A stretch of 7,379 nt of DNA from Burkholderiales bacterium RIFCSPHIGHO2_12_FULL_61_11 (GCA_001770785.1 MERZ01000261.1:18673-26051), one strand, 5' to 3'. Counted from the stretch's first letter, positions 1-6,121 are shown. A program made the numbers and translations. Notes: generated from the sequence alone by a model not told the origin.

Positions 1-465
1 GGTCTTGGCAATCTCGCCCGACAGGCCGCGCCCCTTAAAGTACGCAATGGCCCGCTCAGAGTCGCGCAACAGCCTGGCGTAGGCGAGGGCGGCTTTTCCA
101 AGCACGCTGGTGAGGGTGGCTTGCTGCTCGCGAATCTGCGCCGCTTTTGCCCGGTCTTGCGGCGAGACCTCGTCTTCAGGCACCTGCAGACCGTATTGCT
201 GGGCCAGGTCTTTCACCGCTTCGACAAAGCTCATGCCGGCGTGTTCCATCAAAAAACTGATGGCGTTGCCATTTTTTCCGCAACCGAAGCAGTGATAGAA
301 CTGTTTGGTCGGGCTGACGGAAAACGAAGGCGATTTTTCACTGTGAAACGGGCACAGTCCCATGAAATTGGCACCGCCTTTTTTGAGCTGCACGTAGCGC
401 CCGACGATGTCCACCACGTCGGCGCGCGCTAAAAGCTCTTGAATGAATGATTGGGGAATGGACAC
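1..465 (-). CDS. dnaG: DNA primase DnaG, N-terminal part (gene continues off the left edge)
   Basis: DnaG makes the short RNA primers for the lagging strand at the replication fork, working with the DnaB helicase. The reading frame stays open for 155 codons from 465 to base 1. The start PQSFIQELLARADVVDIVG is the usual DnaG opening. The CHC2 zinc-binding domain occupies about residues 1-100, with zinc ligands C38, H41 (CPFH) and C59, C62 (FYHCFGCG), followed by GNAISFLM. The start of the catalytic RNA-polymerase domain is reached near residue 115 (YFKGRGLSGEIAKT); TOPRIM and the DnaB-binding C-terminus are outside the window. The start is GTG at 463-465, chosen because it gives the family's usual N-terminus; the first in-frame ATG is at residue 35, inside the zinc domain. 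No good Shine-Dalgarno sequence precedes it. The gene is divergent from the acyl-CoA synthetase. The rpsU-dnaG arrangement known in other proteobacteria is not seen here. Confidence 0.96.
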   Translation of the reverse strand, partial: MSIPQSFIQELLARADVVDIVGRYVQLKKGGANFMGLCPFHSEKSPSFSVSPTKQFYHCFGCGKNGNAISFLMEHAGMSFVEAVKDLAQQYGLQVPEDEVSPQDRAKAAQIREQQATLTSVLGKAALAYARLLRDSERAIAYFKGRGLSGEIAKT

Positions 466-557
466 GGTTCGTATTGTGCCCCGGGCCTCGTAAAGCCCGC
501 GTCAACGTCAGGGACTACGATGGTCTGATCTGACCCTGCAAACAAAAGGAAACCGCC
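466..557. promoter_or_regulatory. Divergent intergenic region between dnaG and the acyl-CoA synthetase gene
   Basis: This 92-bp gap must hold the promoters of two divergent genes, but I cannot name convincing -35/-10 pairs for either. On the dnaG side the minus strand carries CACAAT just before the GTG, with TTGACG about 21 bp upstream, which is too far for a normal sigma-70 promoter. On the other side a good ribosome binding site, AGGA at 547-550, sits 7 bp before the ATG at 558. CGTCAA followed directly by CGTCA at 500-509 repeats the half-site of the large palindrome found at 5920-5941; this may be chance. Confidence 0.35.
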
Positions 558-2204
558 ATGACCCGCATTTTTGATCAGGACCTGCCGCGTACCGAGGCAA
601 ATTACGCGCCGCTGTCGCCGCTGTCATTCATTGAGCGCAGCGCCGAGGTATATCCGCAGCGCCTCGCCGTGGTGCATGGCAGCTTGCGCCGCAACTGGGC
701 CGAGGTTTTCACGCGTTGCCGCCAGTTGGCCAGCGCGCTGCAACAGCGCGGCATTGGCAAAGGCGACACGGTGGCCGTGATGCTGCCCAACACGCCGCCC
801 ATGATTGAAGCCCATTTCGCCATTCCGGCGCTGGGCGCGGTGCTCAATGCGCTGAATACCCGCCTGGACGCCGAAACGGTAGCCTTCATGCTAGACCACG
901 GAGAAGCCAAAGCCGTCATCGTCGACCCGGAATTTGGCGGCGTCATGCAAAAAGCCCTGGCACTGCGCAAATCGACCACGCCGCTGCTGGTGATTGATGT
1001 GGAAGACGCCTTGTATACCGGCCCGGTGCAGCGCCTTGGCCGCATGACTTACGAAGAGTTCCTGGCCACGGGCGATACGGGCTTTGCCTGGCAGTTGCCG
1101 GCCGACGAGTGGGACGCGATTGCGCTGAACTACACCAGCGGCACTACCGGCAACCCCAAGGGCGTGGTCTATCACCACCGCGGCGCGGCGCTCAATGCGG
1201 TGTCCAACATCCTCGAATGGGACCTGCCCAAACACGCGGTGTATTTGTGGACACTGCCAATGTTCCACTGCAACGGCTGGTGTTTCCCGTGGACGGTGGC
1301 CGCGCGCGCTGGCGTCAACGTGTGCCTGCGCAAGGTTGATCCACAGGCGATTTTTGACGCCATTCGCCAGCACGGCGTCACGCACTACTGCGCCGCGCCC
1401 ATCGTGCATGGCTTGCTGGTCAATGCGCCCGCCAGCATGAAGCAAGGCCTGCCGACCGGCGTCAAGGCCATGGTGGCCGGTGCCGCGCCGCCAGCGTCGA
1501 TGTTTGAAGGCATGGAGGCGCTGGGGTTCGAGTTGACCCATGTTTACGGCCTGACCGAGGTGTATGGCCCGGCCACCGTGTGCGCGGCGCAGGACGGCTG
1601 GGAGGCGCTTGATATTGCCGAGCGGGCTCGCCTCAATGCGCGCCAGGGCGTGCGTTACCATCTGGAGCGTGATGTCCGGGTGCTCGACGCGCTGACCCTG
1701 CAACCGGTGCCACAAGACGGCGAAACCATGGGCGAGATCATGTTCAAAGGCAATATTGTGATGAAGGGTTACCTGAAAAACCCCAAGGCCACGGAAGAAG
1801 CCTTTGCCGGTGGCTGGTTTCACAGCGGCGACCTGGCCGTGATGTCCCCCGACGGCTACATCAAGATCAAGGACCGCAGCAAGGACGTGATCATCTCGGG
1901 CGGGGAAAACATCTCATCCATCGAGGTCGAAGACGTGCTGTACCGACACCCCGATGTGCTGAGCGCCGCCGTGGTGGCCAGGCCCGATGCGCGCTGGGGC
2001 GAAACCCCGTGCGCCTTTATCGAATTGAAGGCGGGCGCGACCTGCACCGAGCAGGACATCGTGGCGCACTGCAAAAAATACCTGGCTGGCTTCAAAGTGC
2101 CGCGCGCTGTGGTGTTTGGCGAGTTGCCGAAAACTTCGACCGGCAAGATTCAGAAGTTCGAGCTGCGCAAGCAGGCCGGCTCCATCGCGGCGATCGACGT
2201 CTGA
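558..2204 (+). CDS. AMP-forming acyl-CoA synthetase (short/medium-chain acyl-activating enzyme type)
   Basis: This 548-residue enzyme is expected to activate a carboxylic acid with ATP to an acyl-adenylate and then transfer it to coenzyme A, in the cytoplasm. All core motifs of the adenylate-forming family are present in order: phosphate-binding YTSGTTGNPKG (192-202), MFHCNGW (235-241), YGLTE (330-334), GWFHSGD (419-425, ribose-binding Asp), hinge region KDRSKD (438-443) with ISGGEN, and the C-terminal PKTSTGKIQK (524-533) with catalytic Lys530. The FHCNGW and TSGTTGNPKGVVYHHRGA wording is typical of the acyl-activating group that includes plant AAE1-type butyryl-CoA ligases and bacterial DmdB-like enzymes, suggesting a short or medium-chain substrate; the exact acid cannot be read from the sequence. 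Start supported by AGGA 7 bp upstream. The length is normal and the gene looks intact. It is followed after 15 bp by a membrane-protein gene, so the two are probably cotranscribed. Confidence 0.93.
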   Translation: MTRIFDQDLPRTEANYAPLSPLSFIERSAEVYPQRLAVVHGSLRRNWAEVFTRCRQLASALQQRGIGKGDTVAVMLPNTPPMIEAHFAIPALGAVLNALNTRLDAETVAFMLDHGEAKAVIVDPEFGGVMQKALALRKSTTPLLVIDVEDALYTGPVQRLGRMTYEEFLATGDTGFAWQLPADEWDAIALNYTSGTTGNPKGVVYHHRGAALNAVSNILEWDLPKHAVYLWTLPMFHCNGWCFPWTVAARAGVNVCLRKVDPQAIFDAIRQHGVTHYCAAPIVHGLLVNAPASMKQGLPTGVKAMVAGAAPPASMFEGMEALGFELTHVYGLTEVYGPATVCAAQDGWEALDIAERARLNARQGVRYHLERDVRVLDALTLQPVPQDGETMGEIMFKGNIVMKGYLKNPKATEEAFAGGWFHSGDLAVMSPDGYIKIKDRSKDVIISGGENISSIEVEDVLYRHPDVLSAAVVARPDARWGETPCAFIELKAGATCTEQDIVAHCKKYLAGFKVPRAVVFGELPKTSTGKIQKFELRKQAGSIAAIDV

Positions 2205-2219
2205 AGCGGGCGGTGCGGC

Positions 2220-3119
2220 ATGGTAGTACTTGGCCCCGAAGCCGCTTACGTGCTCAGCCATCCGGGCACCTTTGCGCTGCGGGTGCTCAGGGGCTTTCGT
2301 GCCAACCAGGGTCTGCTGCTGGCCGGCGCTGTGGCTTATTACGCTTTGCTGTCGATTGTTCCGTTGCTGATCCTGATGGCGATTGCGCTGTCGCACGCGA
2401 TCGACCAGACGGCGTTGCTCGAAGCGCTTGGCCGCTACGTTGGCTGGCTGGCGCCGGGGCAGTCCGACTTCATCGTCGGTGAGCTGACCTATTTTTTGGC
2501 GCACCGCGAGCTAATGGGCTGGGTCCTGCTGGCGACCATGCTGTTTTTCAGCTCGCTGGCATTTACGGTGCTTGAAAATGCGATGTCGGTGGTTTTCCTG
2601 CATCGCGTGGCCATTCGCAGGCGCCATTTTCTGGTCTCAGCGCTATTGCCGTACTGCTACATCCTGTGCCTGGGGTTGGGCTTGCTTCTGGTCACACTGG
2701 TGTCGGGCAGCTTCAAGGCGCTGGGCGAAAGAAACCTGGAATTTCTCGGCTTCAGCTGGTCACTCAGCGGTTTTTCCGGCGTGCTGCTTTACCTCCTGGG
2801 CCTGGCGGGAGAGATATTCATGCTGACTTCGGTGTATATGGTCATGCCGGTCGGCAGGCTGTCCTGGCGCCGCGCGTTGATGGGCGGGGTCACTGCCGCG
2901 CTGCTCTGGGAGGCGACGCGCCATGTGCTGGTCTGGTACTTTGACACGCTGTCACAGATCGGGCTGGTTTACGGTTCGCTGACAACGGCCATCGTCGTCC
3001 TGCTCAGCCTGGAACTGGCCGCCACGCTGCTGTTGCTGGGCGCGCAGGTGATTTCCGAGTACGAGCGAATCGGCACGTCGAAGCAGGACGCGCCAGCCGA
3101 AGCGATGCGGACGGGTTAA
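2220..3119 (+). CDS. YihY/BrkB-family inner-membrane protein
   Basis: A 299-residue integral membrane protein of the YihY/virulence factor BrkB family, whose molecular role is not settled; members have been discussed as transporters. An old link to RNase BN activity is now regarded as wrong for the E. coli homologue. Six hydrophobic segments lie at about residues 32-57, 98-122, 137-163, 184-211, 219-241 and 248-278, the usual count for the family. Family signatures include AGAVAYYALLSIVPLL (35-50) near the N-terminus and GLVYGSLTTAIVVLLSLELAATLLLLGAQVI in the last helix (248-278; the YGS and LLGAQ parts are most typical). The polar tail after residue 283 is short. The ATG is the only reasonable start: the stop codon of the upstream gene lies in the same frame six codons before it. 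The ribosome binding site is weak (GGGCGG), so expression may depend on coupling to the acyl-CoA synthetase gene 15 bp upstream. Confidence 0.88.
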   Translation: MVVLGPEAAYVLSHPGTFALRVLRGFRANQGLLLAGAVAYYALLSIVPLLILMAIALSHAIDQTALLEALGRYVGWLAPGQSDFIVGELTYFLAHRELMGWVLLATMLFFSSLAFTVLENAMSVVFLHRVAIRRRHFLVSALLPYCYILCLGLGLLLVTLVSGSFKALGERNLEFLGFSWSLSGFSGVLLYLLGLAGEIFMLTSVYMVMPVGRLSWRRALMGGVTAALLWEATRHVLVWYFDTLSQIGLVYGSLTTAIVVLLSLELAATLLLLGAQVISEYERIGTSKQDAPAEAMRTG

Positions 3120-3148
3120 GCCCACCAGACTCCGAACTGTCCTGCTGG

Positions 3149-3239
3149 TGTCATCCCGGACCCGATCCGGGATCCCATTCCTCCTAAACCACTGGCGCGA
3201 GTGTACCGACATGGATTGCGGATCAAGTGCGCAATGACA
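3149..3239. repeat. Dispersed-repeat-like element with two palindromic ends
   Basis: The left end holds an 8-bp perfect inverted repeat, ATCCCGGA (3153-3160) and TCCGGGAT (3166-3173), around CCCGA. The right end holds a second one, ATTGCG (3215-3220) and CGCAAT (3230-3235), around GATCAAGTG. The outer edges TGTCAT (3149-3154) and ATGACA (3234-3239) are inverted copies, so the whole looks like one roughly 91-bp unit. The pattern GTCATCCCGGACC-GATCCGGGATCC with GATCAAGT...ATGAC at the other end resembles intergenic repeats I recall from many proteobacterial genomes, and is similar in logic to the neisserial dRS3 repeats. Only one copy is in the window, so repeat status is inferred from form. 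It begins 30 bp after the BrkB-family gene and could act as a transcript end. Confidence 0.6.
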
Positions 3240-3300
3240 TCACCGCGTCATGCGGCGATCGCTATAAAAAAAAGCTGCCCGCGCCCGCTTGATAAGGGTA

Positions 3301-3319
3301 AATGGCACTTTTTGCCATT
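3301..3319. other. Short perfect hairpin beside the pseudogene end
   Basis: AATGGCA (3301-3307) and TGCCATT (3313-3319) form a perfect 7-bp stem around CTTTT. There is no T-tract after it on either strand, so it is not a standard terminator. It lies 3 bp from the point where the gamma-glutamyltransferase homology stops (3323). It may mark the junction where the gene was cut, or be chance. Confidence 0.35.
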
Positions 3320-3322
3320 GGC

Positions 3323-3804
3323 CATCTGGCGCGCACCGAAAGCGTCTTCAATCGTGGTGGTCATGGCGATCGCGTTGCCATACGCATCCACATGCTGATG
3401 TGAGAGGGTGTGCCATATTCGGGCTGCTCTGGCAGGGCGCATAGGCGGTTCTCGTGCCGCCCGGCGTGCCGGGTTTTGCGACCTTCATGCTTTGACCGCC
3501 GGGTTTGCGCGGAAATCAGTTTCGCGCGCTCGGCCAGATAGGCGGGGGCCAGCAGGCTCATCCAGCTGCCGTCCGGCGGCTGCACAAAGTCGGGGGTCAC
3601 CCAGGTACTGCGCACGGTCTGCAAAGGCCCGGCGTGAGGCCTCGGTGGACATGTGCAGCCAGTCGGCCTCGAGGATCTGTCCGACGGCAATCGCGACTGA
3701 ACTCGGCGGCGGAATGCCGCAGATGCGGTGATCTCTGGCTTGGGCGCGGTAGTCGTGGCAGATCGGCTCGCGTTTTTTTAGCCTGGTAGCCGGCGACTGG
3801 CCAG
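3323..3804 (-). pseudogene. Decayed gamma-glutamyltransferase (ggt) fragment
   Basis: Reading the minus strand and changing frame gives a clear run of gamma-glutamyltransferase sequence: LAS-YQAKK / REPICHDYRA / RICGIPPPSSVAIAVGQILE / DWLHMSTEASRRAFADRAQYLGDP / DFVQPPDGSWMSLLAPAYLAERAKLISAQ (last block near 3515-3592) / SMKVAKPGTPGGTRTAYAP / PEQPEYGT / SHIS / VDAYGNAIAMTTTIEDAFGARQM. At least five frame changes are needed. Two fall in homopolymers: seven T at 3773-3779 and five G at 3592-3596. Others lie near 3512, 3428 and around the motif that normally carries the catalytic threonine (GT-SHIS, about 3390-3410). About 20 residues seem to be lost between GQILE and DWLH. Only the middle of the roughly 550-residue protein remains; the N-terminal part and the end after GARQM are gone. 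The enzyme normally hydrolyses or transfers the gamma-glutamyl group of glutathione in the periplasm. This copy cannot be functional. Confidence 0.85.
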
Positions 3805-3890
3805 GCTGCGCCAGCCCTCAGAGTGACGGCGGATCGTGCATGCCCCGCTCATTGAAACGGCTGGGCAGCGATCGGCAGCGCTAATAAAAC

Positions 3891-3918
3891 TGTAAGAAAA
3901 TTTTGGCTGCGCCGACTA
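3891..3918 (+). promoter_or_regulatory. Possible ECF-sigma-type promoter of msrB-msrA
   Basis: TGTAAG (3891-3896) and CGACTA (3913-3918) are separated by 16 bp, resembling TGTAAC-N16-CGtc/CGaa promoters of some extracytoplasmic-function sigma factors. In Neisseria and other bacteria, ECF factors are known to control msr genes. An overlapping TAAAAT (3917-3922) could instead be a sigma-70 -10 box, but no good -35 element fits it. The 5' leader would be about 70 nt. This is a weak motif call. Confidence 0.25.
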
Positions 3919-3983
3919 AAATGAAAATCGACAGTGCGAAGCGGCTGCAAACTTCTGCCTGTCTGATTGATTTGGCAAGGGAA

Positions 3984-3990
3984 TAAGGAG
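3984..3990 (+). promoter_or_regulatory. Strong ribosome binding site of msrB
   Basis: TAAGGAG sits 5 bp before the ATG at 3996 and is the best Shine-Dalgarno sequence in the window. It fixes the msrB start, giving the protein a complete signal peptide. Confidence 0.85.
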
Positions 3991-3995
3991 TCATC

Positions 3996-4496
3996 ATGAA
4001 CCGTCGCCTATCGATTCAATATCCATTCAGCCTGTTGCTGGCTGCCAGTCTGCTGCCTGTTGGCGCCCGGGCCGCGCCTGCGCCCACGTTGAAGAAATCC
4101 AAGTCCGAATGGCGAAAACTGTTGCCTGAAAAGAGTTACGCGGTGCTGTTTGAAGAGGCCACCGAACCACCATTCAGCAGTCCGCTCGATGCCGAAAAGC
4201 GCGCCGGCACCTATATTTGCGCCGCCTGTTTTCTGCCGCTGTTTTCGAGCGCGCAGAAGTTCGATAGCGGCACCGGCTGGCCCAGTTTCTTCGATGTGTT
4301 GCCCGATGCGGTGGGAACACGCAGGGATTTCAAGCTGATCCTGCCACGCACCGAATACCACTGCGCCCGTTGCGGCGGGCATCAGGGTCATATCTTCAAG
4401 GACGGCCCGAAACCGACCGGGCTGCGTTACTGCAACAACGGTGTCGCGCTGCAGTTCGTGCCGGAGGGTAGCAAGCGGCCGGAGCTGCGGACATGA
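3996..4496 (+). CDS. msrB: Exported peptide-methionine (R)-S-oxide reductase MsrB
   Basis: MsrB reduces the R form of methionine sulfoxide in proteins. The 166-residue product begins with a signal peptide (hydrophobic residues 11-24, cleavage probably after ARA at 24-26), so it should act in the periplasm. An RR pair at 3-4 leaves Tat export possible, but the motif is poor. The SelR domain covers about 37-157: zinc ligands C75/C78 (CAAC) and C123/C126 (CARC), the signature FDSGTGWPSF (89-98), HxGHIF (129-134), and catalytic C146 in RYCNNG. The position of the classical resolving cysteine (CGWPSF in the E. coli enzyme) is Thr93, and no other cysteine exists in the protein. Regeneration must therefore use the sulfenic acid directly or an outside thiol partner. 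The stop codon overlaps the msrA start (ATGA), a sign of translational coupling. Confidence 0.95.
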   Translation: MNRRLSIQYPFSLLLAASLLPVGARAAPAPTLKKSKSEWRKLLPEKSYAVLFEEATEPPFSSPLDAEKRAGTYICAACFLPLFSSAQKFDSGTGWPSFFDVLPDAVGTRRDFKLILPRTEYHCARCGGHQGHIFKDGPKPTGLRYCNNGVALQFVPEGSKRPELRT

Positions 4497-5101
4497 AGAC
4501 GATACTGCGAGCCATGATGCTGCTGGCATGTTTGCTGCCGGGCTCGGGCGCACTGGCCCAGGTGGCCAGCGCGCCTCCGGCGCAAACGGCAAGCGCGATT
4601 TTTGCCGGCGGCTGCTTCTGGTGCATCGAGGCCGATTTTGAAAAACTGCCTGGCGTGCTGGCGGTGCAATCGGGCTACACCGGCGGTCGCAGCGCCAATC
4701 CGACTTACGCGCAAGTCAGTGCCGGCGGCAGCGGCCATGCGGAGGCAGTGCTCGTCAGTTACGACCCAAACAAGGTCAGTTATGCAGCGCTGCTGGATTA
4801 TTTCTGGCGTCACATCGATCCGACCGTGAAGGATAGCCAGTTCTGCGATGTCGGCAATCAGTACCGCAGCGCGATCTTTTACGCCGACGAAGCGCAGCGC
4901 GCTGCCGCCGAGGCCAGCAAGGCGGCGCTGCTCAAGAGCGGAAAATTCAGTCAGATTTATACCGAGATCGTACCGGCGCAGCGGTTTTACCCCGCCGAGG
5001 AATACCATCAGGATTATTACAAGAAGAACCCGATACGCTATCGCTTCTACCGCAGCAATTGCGGACGCGACGCGCGGATCGCGGAAGTCTGGGGGAATTA
5101 A
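4493..5101 (+). CDS. msrA: Exported peptide-methionine (S)-S-oxide reductase MsrA
   Basis: MsrA reduces the S form of methionine sulfoxide and complements the upstream MsrB. The product has 202 residues: a signal peptide (MKTILRAMMLLACLLPGSGALA, cleavage likely after residue 22), a short linker, then the catalytic domain with GGCFWC (39-44, nucleophile C41), the E84 region GHAEAV, DVGNQYRS (119-126), YPAEEYHQDYY (166-176) and a C-terminal CGRDARIAEVWG. C190 in the last motif is the likely resolving cysteine; C44 and C118 are also available. The exported form fits a periplasmic repair pair comparable to the fused MsrA-MsrB of neisserial PilB, here as two proteins. A GGAG at 4481-4484 precedes the ATG by 8 bp and lies inside msrB, with a 4-bp ATGA overlap. 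The gene ends 19 bp from the convergent dehydrogenase gene with no visible terminator between them. Confidence 0.95.
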   Translation: MKTILRAMMLLACLLPGSGALAQVASAPPAQTASAIFAGGCFWCIEADFEKLPGVLAVQSGYTGGRSANPTYAQVSAGGSGHAEAVLVSYDPNKVSYAALLDYFWRHIDPTVKDSQFCDVGNQYRSAIFYADEAQRAAAEASKAALLKSGKFSQIYTEIVPAQRFYPAEEYHQDYYKKNPIRYRFYRSNCGRDARIAEVWGN

Positions 5102-5120
5102 GCTCGTGCCGTGCGAACTG

Positions 5121-5888
5121 TCATCGCGGTGCCAGGCGAATCGCGCCGTCCAGGCGTATCACCTCGCCGTTGAGCATGTCATTTTCAAAGATGTGCTTGA
5201 CCAGCTTGGCGTAATCTTGCGGCGTCCCCAGGCGCGAGGGGAAGGGCACACCGGCGGCCAGTGAGTCTTGCACTTCCTTGGGAAAACTGAACAGCATGGG
5301 GGTGCCGAAGATGCCGGGGGCAATTGTCATGTTGCGGATGCCGTTGCGCGCCAGGTCGCGGGAAATCGGCAGCGTCATGCCGACAATGCCGCCCTTGGAG
5401 GCGCTGTACGCGGCCTGGCCAATCTGCCCGTCGTAAGCGGCGACCGAGGCCGTGGAGATCAGGACGCCGCGCTCGCCAGTGGCTTCGGGCTGGTTTTTGC
5501 ACATGGCGTCAGCCGCCAGGCGAATCATGTTGAAGCTGCCCACCAAATTGACAGTGACGGTTTTGCTGAACACGGCCAGGCTGTGCGCGCCGTTTTTTCC
5601 CACGGTTTTTTCGGCCGGTGCAATGCCTGCGCAATTCACCAGACCCATCAGCTTGCCCATGGAAACGGCCTTGGCCACCACGGCCTGGCCGTCGGCTTCC
5701 TGGCTCACGTCGCACTTCACAAAAGCCGCATTGTCTTCGCCCAGTTCCTTGGCAATGGCCGCGCCTTTTTCAGCCTGCATGTCGGCAATCACCACCTTGG
5801 CGCCGTTGGCCACCAACATGCGTGCCGTGCCTTCACCCAGGCCTGATGCGGCGCCAGTGACGATAAATACTTTGCCTGCGATATCCAT
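5121..5888 (-). CDS. Type II 3-hydroxyacyl-CoA dehydrogenase-like SDR (HSD17B10-like)
   Basis: A 255-residue classical short-chain dehydrogenase/reductase. The cofactor motif TGAASGLG is at 11-18, Asp36 at the end of the second strand indicates NAD rather than NADP, NCAG is at 85-88, and the catalytic set is N114, S148, Y161, K165 (YSASK). [39 protein letters not shown] and [12 protein letters not shown] closely follow animal HSD17B10 and bacterial homologues that oxidise 3-hydroxyacyl-CoA or 3-hydroxy-2-methylbutyryl-CoA, so a role in beta-oxidation or isoleucine breakdown is likely. The chosen ATG (5886-5888) has AAGGA about 6 bp upstream and gives the standard SDR N-terminus. A longer in-frame start at 6044 would add 52 residues unlike the family and would translate through both upstream palindromes. 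The gene is convergent with msrA and probably monocistronic; regulation through the palindromes upstream is likely. Confidence 0.92.
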   Translation of the reverse strand: MDIAGKVFIVTGAASGLGEGTARMLVANGAKVVIADMQAEKGAAIAKELGEDNAAFVKCDVSQEADGQAVVAKAVSMGKLMGLVNCAGIAPAEKTVGKNGAHSLAVFSKTVTVNLVGSFNMIRLAADAMCKNQPEATGERGVLISTASVAAYDGQIGQAAYSASKGGIVGMTLPISRDLARNGIRNMTIAPGIFGTPMLFSFPKEVQDSLAAGVPFPSRLGTPQDYAKLVKHIFENDMLNGEVIRLDGAIRLAPR

Positions 5889-5919
5889 GTGATGTCCTTG
5901 GAAAAATGATGATCTGAAG

Positions 5920-5941
5920 TTGACGTTAACGTTAACGTCAA
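5920..5941. promoter_or_regulatory. 22-bp perfect palindrome, probable operator of the dehydrogenase gene
   Basis: TTGACGTTAAC followed directly by its exact reverse complement makes a perfect 22-bp dyad 31 bp before the dehydrogenase start. It also contains three ACGTTA-like steps 6 bp apart. Each end carries TTGACG, a good -35-like hexamer, so a bound protein could cover the promoter on the minus strand. No convincing -10 hexamer follows at normal spacing; TCAGAT at 18 bp is the best and is weak. From memory, CGTTAACG-cored dyads resemble sites of MerR-family regulators of branched-chain amino acid and fatty acid catabolism (LiuR type), which would suit the gene, but the regulator is unproven. 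Confidence 0.7.
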
Positions 5942-5948
5942 TGTAATC

Positions 5949-5961
5949 CGCAATTATTGCG
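5949..5961. promoter_or_regulatory. Second short palindrome upstream of the dehydrogenase gene
   Basis: CGCAAT, a central T, and ATTGCG form a perfect 13-bp dyad 7 bp beyond the 22-bp palindrome. Its sequence is unrelated to the larger dyad, so it would be a site for a different protein if real. Short dyads do occur by chance. Confidence 0.4.
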
Positions 5962-6087
5962 CATAAAGAAAGCTGCTTGGCTGGAACCCGCCCCAGGCGA
6001 GCGAAAAACGCGGATATTTTTGGTTTGCTTTGAAGCGTGTCCAAGAGAACGCCAATCAGCCCCGTTCCTGTGATTGAAAATTTGGAC

Positions 6088-6116
6088 TTGCCTGCGTGAC
6101 AGCCTTGGCTTAATCT
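6088..6116 (+). promoter_or_regulatory. Possible sigma-70 promoter of the candidate small RNA
   Basis: TTGCCT (6088-6093) and TAATCT (6111-6116) are 17 bp apart. The match is moderate (4 of 6 and 3 of 6 positions). Its support comes mainly from position: the predicted start near 6122 falls just before the first hairpin at 6125. Confidence 0.3.
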
Positions 6117-6121
6117 GCAGT

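Noticed and set aside
891..1823. Long 310-codon open frame antisense to the acyl-CoA synthetase
   Set aside because: It overlaps a gene with complete family motifs on the other strand, is rich in His/Arg/Gln as expected of an antisense shadow in GC-rich DNA, and shows no family features.
3123..3150. CACCAG/CTGGTG inverted repeat after the BrkB-family gene as a terminator
   Set aside because: The stem is only 6 bp, the loop is 16 nt and no T-tract follows.
3255..3262. GCGATCGC octamer palindrome (HIP1-like)
   Set aside because: It occurs once here; HIP1 is a feature of cyanobacterial genomes by high copy number, so a single octamer has no weight.
3408..3731. 107-codon plus-strand open frame in the pseudogene region
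   Set aside because: It is antisense to the recognisable gamma-glutamyltransferase remnant and has no family features.
4520..4531. Possible lipobox (LLAC) in the MsrA signal peptide
   Set aside because: The cysteine is residue 13, inside the hydrophobic core and too close to the N-terminus; cleavage after ALA at 22 is more likely.
5268..5846. 192-codon open frame antisense to the SDR gene
   Set aside because: Composition (Gly/His/Ala-rich) and complete overlap with a well-supported SDR gene mark it as a shadow frame.
5889..6044. Upstream in-frame start extending the SDR by 52 residues
   Set aside because: The extension has no match to SDR N-termini, would read through the two palindromes, and the internal ATG has a good AAGGA ribosome binding site.
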